A stretch of 27,091 nucleotides of DNA, from the NCBI GenBank assembly GCA_003086555.1, contig QEFN01000011.1:1-27091 (forward strand). Reading direction: 5' to 3'. The translations under genes and the position numbers were made by a program. Position 1 is the first letter of the stretch. Each line of letters opens with the position of its first letter. Source of the stretch: Sulfolobus sp. SCGC AB-777_G06. Lineage in GTDB: Archaea > Thermoproteota > Thermoprotei_A > Sulfolobales > Sulfolobaceae. The notes under the pieces were generated by a model, which saw only the letters and a program-made list of their open reading frames with translations, did no database searches and was not told the DNA's origin. This document shows positions 25,993 through 27,091 of this stretch, in pieces.

Positions 25993-26082
25993 TTAAACTT
26001 GATGGGTCAAGTTGTCTATTCTTCCGCCATCAACTACTATTACCTGACCAGTAATATACCTAGCATTTTCCGATACCAGCAG
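25993..26082 (-). pseudogene. 3' fragment of a short-chain dehydrogenase/reductase gene cut by a transposon
   Basis: The last 29 sense codons plus TAA of an SDR-family oxidoreductase. The encoded end, NARYITGQVIVVDGGRID, is the standard SDR C-terminal signature (xArYiTGqvivVDGG). Reading upstream, the frame meets a stop (26083-26085) where the transposon begins, so the rest of the gene is separated or lost. The fragment is too short to name the substrate; SDRs of this type include sugar and 3-oxoacyl dehydrogenases. It is followed by the trmO promoter. Confidence 0.85.
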
Positions 26083-27091
26083 TTATGGGACTTTAACGTA
26101 ACTTAAAGATTTTCATCAGCCCCGACGATCCACCTAAATAACGTTCAACGAACCTGAGGAACGCCTCCACGCTCCTCAGGTTAAGAGCCCCCACCAGCTC
26201 CCTGACGACGTTGATCATGATGGTGAAGATCGTGAGGTACCCCTGAAGCCTCTCTCTCCTCCAGAACGAGGAGTCCTCCAGTCCCAAGGCCTTGACGTCC
26301 CTGTGGAGCTTCTCGATCTCCCACCTCATCCTCCAGGCCTCCTCGATCTCCTCCTCGCTGAGCGAGAGATCGGTCGTGTAGAGGTACCTGACGTGTGTCC
26401 CGGAGTCACTTTTATATTCCTGGACTAGCAATTTTACCGTAATCACTCGGCCTCCCAGGGTCAGGTCGGCGTAGTAGACGCCGGGGGGTAGGTCTCCCAC
26501 TCGGAGGTGTCCCTCCACCTCCTCGAGGGTCCCCCGGACCGACTCGACCCTGAGGAGCCTCCGGTTGGACTTGAGCTCAGACACCACGTTGTCCTTCACG
26601 AGCTTCTCCGACCAGTACCACGAGTCGAAGACTACCCTTGATACGCGGAAGTACCCCTTGAGCACGTCCAACATCTCCTTGGCCAAGTCGATCTTGGTCT
26701 TGAACTCGGTGACCATCCCCAAGTCCAACATCTTCCTCACGGCGTAGGGGAAAGCTCCCACCATGAATGCCCTGCCCGTGGAGAGGTCCACTATGGCGAC
26801 CGTGAGGAGCTGCACACCCCTCTCCAACCTCCGGTGGGTGTGGCAGTAGATCCAGTAGTTCCCGTGGGGGCTCACGTCCTTTCCTCTGGAGTACTCCTTG
26901 TGGTCCACGGTGTCGTCTATGATTACGGCAACCTCACCCTTCACCAGCCCCGACAGGACCTCTAAGTAGTCCTTCCACGCGTCGTGGAGCTCTCCCAACG
27001 CCTCCAGCAGGTTTGCGTAGTCCAACCCGAACGTCTCAGCAGCGTTCTTCACGCTGGCCCTACCACCTAGCAGGGTCATGAGGACTAGTGC
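26083..27091 (-). mobile_element. ISH3/IS4-like insertion sequence, 3' part
   Basis: The boundary at about 26083 is inferred from the point at which the SDR reading frame breaks. Only about 10 non-coding bases (26083-26092) separate it from the transposase stop. The other end, its terminal repeat and any target duplication lie outside the window. Confidence 0.7.
26093..27091 (-). CDS. ISH3/IS4-like DDE transposase, possibly cut by the window edge
   Basis: DDE transposase; at least 332 aa are visible and the frame is open to the window edge. ATG 27079 is the first visible start, but four further open codons lie upstream, so the true start may be outside. Candidate catalytic residues are the Asp pair in AVIIDDTVDH, Asp in VVFDSWYWSE, and Glu in WRMRWEIEKLHRDVK, the Y/W-R-E-K type block of the IS4 superfamily. 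The overall look fits the Sulfolobus ISH3-like elements. The gene is much richer in G and C than anything else here, especially at third codon positions, suggesting recent arrival from another host or a different codon history. Its stop lies about 10 bases from the interrupted SDR fragment. Confidence 0.88.
   Translation of the reverse strand, partial: ALVLMTLLGGRASVKNAAETFGLDYANLLEALGELHDAWKDYLEVLSGLVKGEVAVIIDDTVDHKEYSRGKDVSPHGNYWIYCHTHRRLERGVQLLTVAIVDLSTGRAFMVGAFPYAVRKMLDLGMVTEFKTKIDLAKEMLDVLKGYFRVSRVVFDSWYWSEKLVKDNVVSELKSNRRLLRVESVRGTLEEVEGHLRVGDLPPGVYYADLTLGGRVITVKLLVQEYKSDSGTHVRYLYTTDLSLSEEEIEEAWRMRWEIEKLHRDVKALGLEDSSFWRRERLQGYLTIFTIMINVVRELVGALNLRSVEAFLRFVERYLGGSSGLMKIFKLR

Overview
This window looks like chromosomal DNA of a thermoacidophilic archaeon of the order Sulfolobales (Acidianus, Sulfolobus, Metallosphaera or a relative). 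The reasons are AT-rich background DNA, AT-rich TATA-like boxes about 25-30 bases upstream of several genes with little or no leader, internal operon genes preceded by GAGGTG or GGTGATC-type ribosome sites, frequent GTG/TTG starts, Sulfolobus-type insertion sequences, and a sulfur-reductase-like molybdoenzyme cluster. The genus assignment is inference.

Layout. (1) 1-1460: an IS110-family transposase gene, flanked on each side by a perfect 11-bp inverted repeat. (2) 1462-7041: a four-gene operon encoding a MacB/LolD-type ABC ATPase, a large exported Ig-like-repeat protein anchored by a C-terminal membrane helix, and two FtsX/MacB-type permeases. The permeases share stretches of identical DNA (160 and 58 bp) inside otherwise divergent genes. 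(3) 7042-7373: a gap with a possible gene remnant and a promoter. (4) 7374-9284: a creatininase-family hydrolase and an MFS transporter.

(5) 9252-20633 is the heart of the window: an Sre/Ttr/Psr-like sulfur-compound oxidoreductase island. Reading leftward from 17623 come a Tat-exported molybdopterin catalytic subunit of unusually large size (about 1432 aa), a multi-cluster ferredoxin subunit, a TorD-family chaperone, a second Fe-S protein, a HAD-like protein that has lost its nucleophile, and a small unknown protein. These last genes are tightly coupled. A TPR protein lies just upstream of the catalytic gene. The eight-helix NrfD/PsrC membrane anchor is transcribed divergently on the other strand and is followed by a Cys-rich winged-helix regulator. 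The expected working is that the catalytic and Fe-S subunits sit outside the membrane and exchange electrons with the quinone pool through the anchor, while the TorD protein, and perhaps the TPR and HAD-like proteins, serve assembly in the cytoplasm.

(6) 20850-25959: a small unknown protein overlapping an SMP-30/gluconolactonase gene, a second MFS transporter, a zinc-ribbon eukaryotic-type protein kinase with an unknown upstream partner gene, and a TrmO-type tRNA methyltransferase. (7) 25993-27091: the last 29 codons of a short-chain dehydrogenase, cut off by a GC-rich ISH3/IS4-like transposon that runs off the window edge.

No tRNA, rRNA or CRISPR array was recognised.
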